A stretch of 64,000 nt of DNA from Maribacter halichondriae (lineage in GTDB: Bacteria > Bacteroidota > Bacteroidia > Flavobacteriales > Flavobacteriaceae): assembly GCF_027474825.1 (NCBI RefSeq), contig NZ_CP107030.1, positions 682,001-746,000 of the forward strand. Reading direction: 5' to 3'. Under the pieces are notes generated by a model. That model had not been told where the DNA came from. It made no database searches and saw nothing but the letters and a program-made list of their open reading frames with translations. Below, in pieces: positions 63,320 to 64,000 of the stretch; the stretch's first letter is position 1; every line of letters starts with the position of its first letter. The translations under genes were made by a program, and so were the position numbers.

Positions 63320-64000
63320 CTAATCAGTTTCGTTTTCTTTTCGAAATGCCATGCTTTTCTTTTTTAAAAATTCCCACATAAGCAATTGATCTTCGGTATT
63401 CACTGTAGCTTCAAAAAGGGTATCGGCCTCACAGAAATACATGAATTCGTTCAACTTTTCTTCAGGAATCTTGAATTCTTGAACATAGACCGAATCCGGA
63501 TAAAGCTTTCGCACTTTTTCAAGCGGGCCCATCTTTTCATCTACTGCAACCAAACTTTTCAACTTTCGGGTACGGCCAGATACCCTGTTCAGAACTTTAT
63601 GCAAACTAATAACGACCCTCGGACGATAAGTAAGGGTGTCATATTCCACAATTACGAAATTTCCATGGTCCGCCTCGAACAATATACGTTCGTTCTGGGT
63701 CATCACCTTTACATAGGCATTCGGAAGCTCTAAAGTAGAAGCCGTCACCACGGGTTCGATTTTTTGGTTTCCCATATCCCTTCCCAATTTTCCAGATAGA
63801 TTATAGGGTCTTACGACGACTTCGTCCAATTCGGTTAGCGCATCTTCCAAAGGCACGAACAAAAAATTGCTCTCCAAGATGTTCAGGCCGACCACAATTT
63901 CCTTACGTTTGAATTGCACCGCGGAAAAAACGATGGTATCGTTCAAACGCACGGGAATGGTAAAAAATCCATTTACATCGGTTGTGGTAGCTCGTTGAGT
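63320..64000 (-). CDS. carboxypeptidase-like regulatory domain protein, 5' end outside window
   Basis: The frame continues to the window edge, giving at least 226 residues; an internal GTG at 63952 is not the start. The visible N-terminus, DVNGFFTIPVRLNDTIVFSA, is the C-terminal half of a CarboxypepD_reg beta-sandwich, then LEDALTELDEVVVRPYNL, as in the family also represented at 2480-3436. Last part is alpha-rich with FYCEAD-like and MWEFLKKKS. Follows the order carboxypeptidase-regulatory protein, DUF6702, M1 peptidase known from Flavobacteriaceae. Confidence 0.8.
   Translation of the reverse strand, partial: TQRATTTDVNGFFTIPVRLNDTIVFSAVQFKRKEIVVGLNILESNFLFVPLEDALTELDEVVVRPYNLSGKLGRDMGNQKIEPVVTASTLELPNAYVKVMTQNERILFEADHGNFVIVEYDTLTYRPRVVISLHKVLNRVSGRTRKLKSLVAVDEKMGPLEKVRKLYPDSVYVQEFKIPEEKLNEFMYFCEADTLFEATVNTEDQLLMWEFLKKKSMAFRKENETD

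Noticed and set aside
1..64000. CRISPR arrays, insertion sequences, integrases, phage genes, tRNA or rRNA
   Set aside because: None seen by reading; the only regular repeat arrays are the 7-bp tract and the HYR-like repeats in the T9SS protein.

Overview
The window looks like chromosomal core genome of a member of the Flavobacteriaceae (Bacteroidota), probably a marine Maribacter/Zobellia/Arenibacter-type organism; the genus cannot be settled from sequence alone. Supporting evidence: a type IX secretion/gliding (T9SS type B C-terminal domain plus PorP/SprF) gene pair, carboxypeptidase-regulatory-domain proteins, DUF6702, DUF1573, many SPI/SPII secreted proteins, Bacteroidota-type -7 boxes (TAnnTTTG), weak or absent Shine-Dalgarno sequences, and a gene order (rluD-PASTA-ddl-coaD; rsfS-ftsH-LUD-cdsA-psd-ACBP) familiar from this family. 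I see no rRNA, tRNA, CRISPR array, prophage, integrase or insertion sequence.

Layout. 1-3.4 kb: end of a membrane/coiled-coil protein, an M20 peptidase and a secreted carboxypeptidase-regulatory-domain protein. 3.5-9.9 kb: PEP carboxylase, a uracil-DNA-glycosylase-like gene preceded by a 7-bp tandem repeat, the tiny ribosomal protein THX, YaaA, RluD and a PASTA protein. 9.9-15.8 kb: ddl, coaD, a PAS histidine kinase with an overlapping (frameshifted) response regulator, and an M14 peptidase. 15.8-23.1 kb: NUDIX/pyrE divergent pair, SRPBCC, biotin ligase, and the rsfS-ftsH-LUD-cdsA-psd-ACBP run. 23.1-29.7 kb: two ECF sigma loci (one with an anti-sigma gene), murB, an aminotransferase, a PDZ/aspartyl protease and DUF1573. 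29.8-39.1 kb: valS, a secreted Gfo/Idh/MocA protein, small unknowns, a sterol-desaturase-family protein, an RDD protein, a creatininase-family hydrolase and lipA. 39.2-45.8 kb: gap overlapping a TPR hybrid sensor kinase, lpxK, Nif3, a coiled-coil zinc-ribbon relative and DUF4174. 45.8-51.1 kb: kynurenine monooxygenase, a photolyase cluster (DUF2256, cryptochrome DASH, FeS-BCP photolyase) and clpP. 51.5-64 kb: T9SS protein with PorP/SprF, a lipoprotein, an MFS transporter, kynureninase, GNAT, O-methyltransferase, PAP2 phosphatase, TatA, an M1 peptidase, DUF6702 and a partial carboxypeptidase-regulatory-domain protein.

How genes fit together. Cell-envelope and lipid biogenesis (ddl, murB, lpxK, cdsA, psd, PASTA), two enzymes of the kynurenine route toward NAD, light-dependent DNA repair and secretion dominate. 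The most striking overall feature is technical or genetic: seven genes, including the normally essential ftsH, are broken by eight single-base length changes, all in short homopolymers (seven losses, one gain). That pattern points to homopolymer errors in the assembly more than to real pseudogenes; programmed frameshifting is a weaker alternative for two of the sites. I did not find a convincing new multi-gene system. The best leads are the frameshift pattern, the 14-copy heptamer at the glycosylase start, near-leaderless promoters in front of pyrE, tatA and DUF6702, a twin-repeat operator candidate at the MFS gene, and a sensor kinase translationally overlapped with GAPDH.
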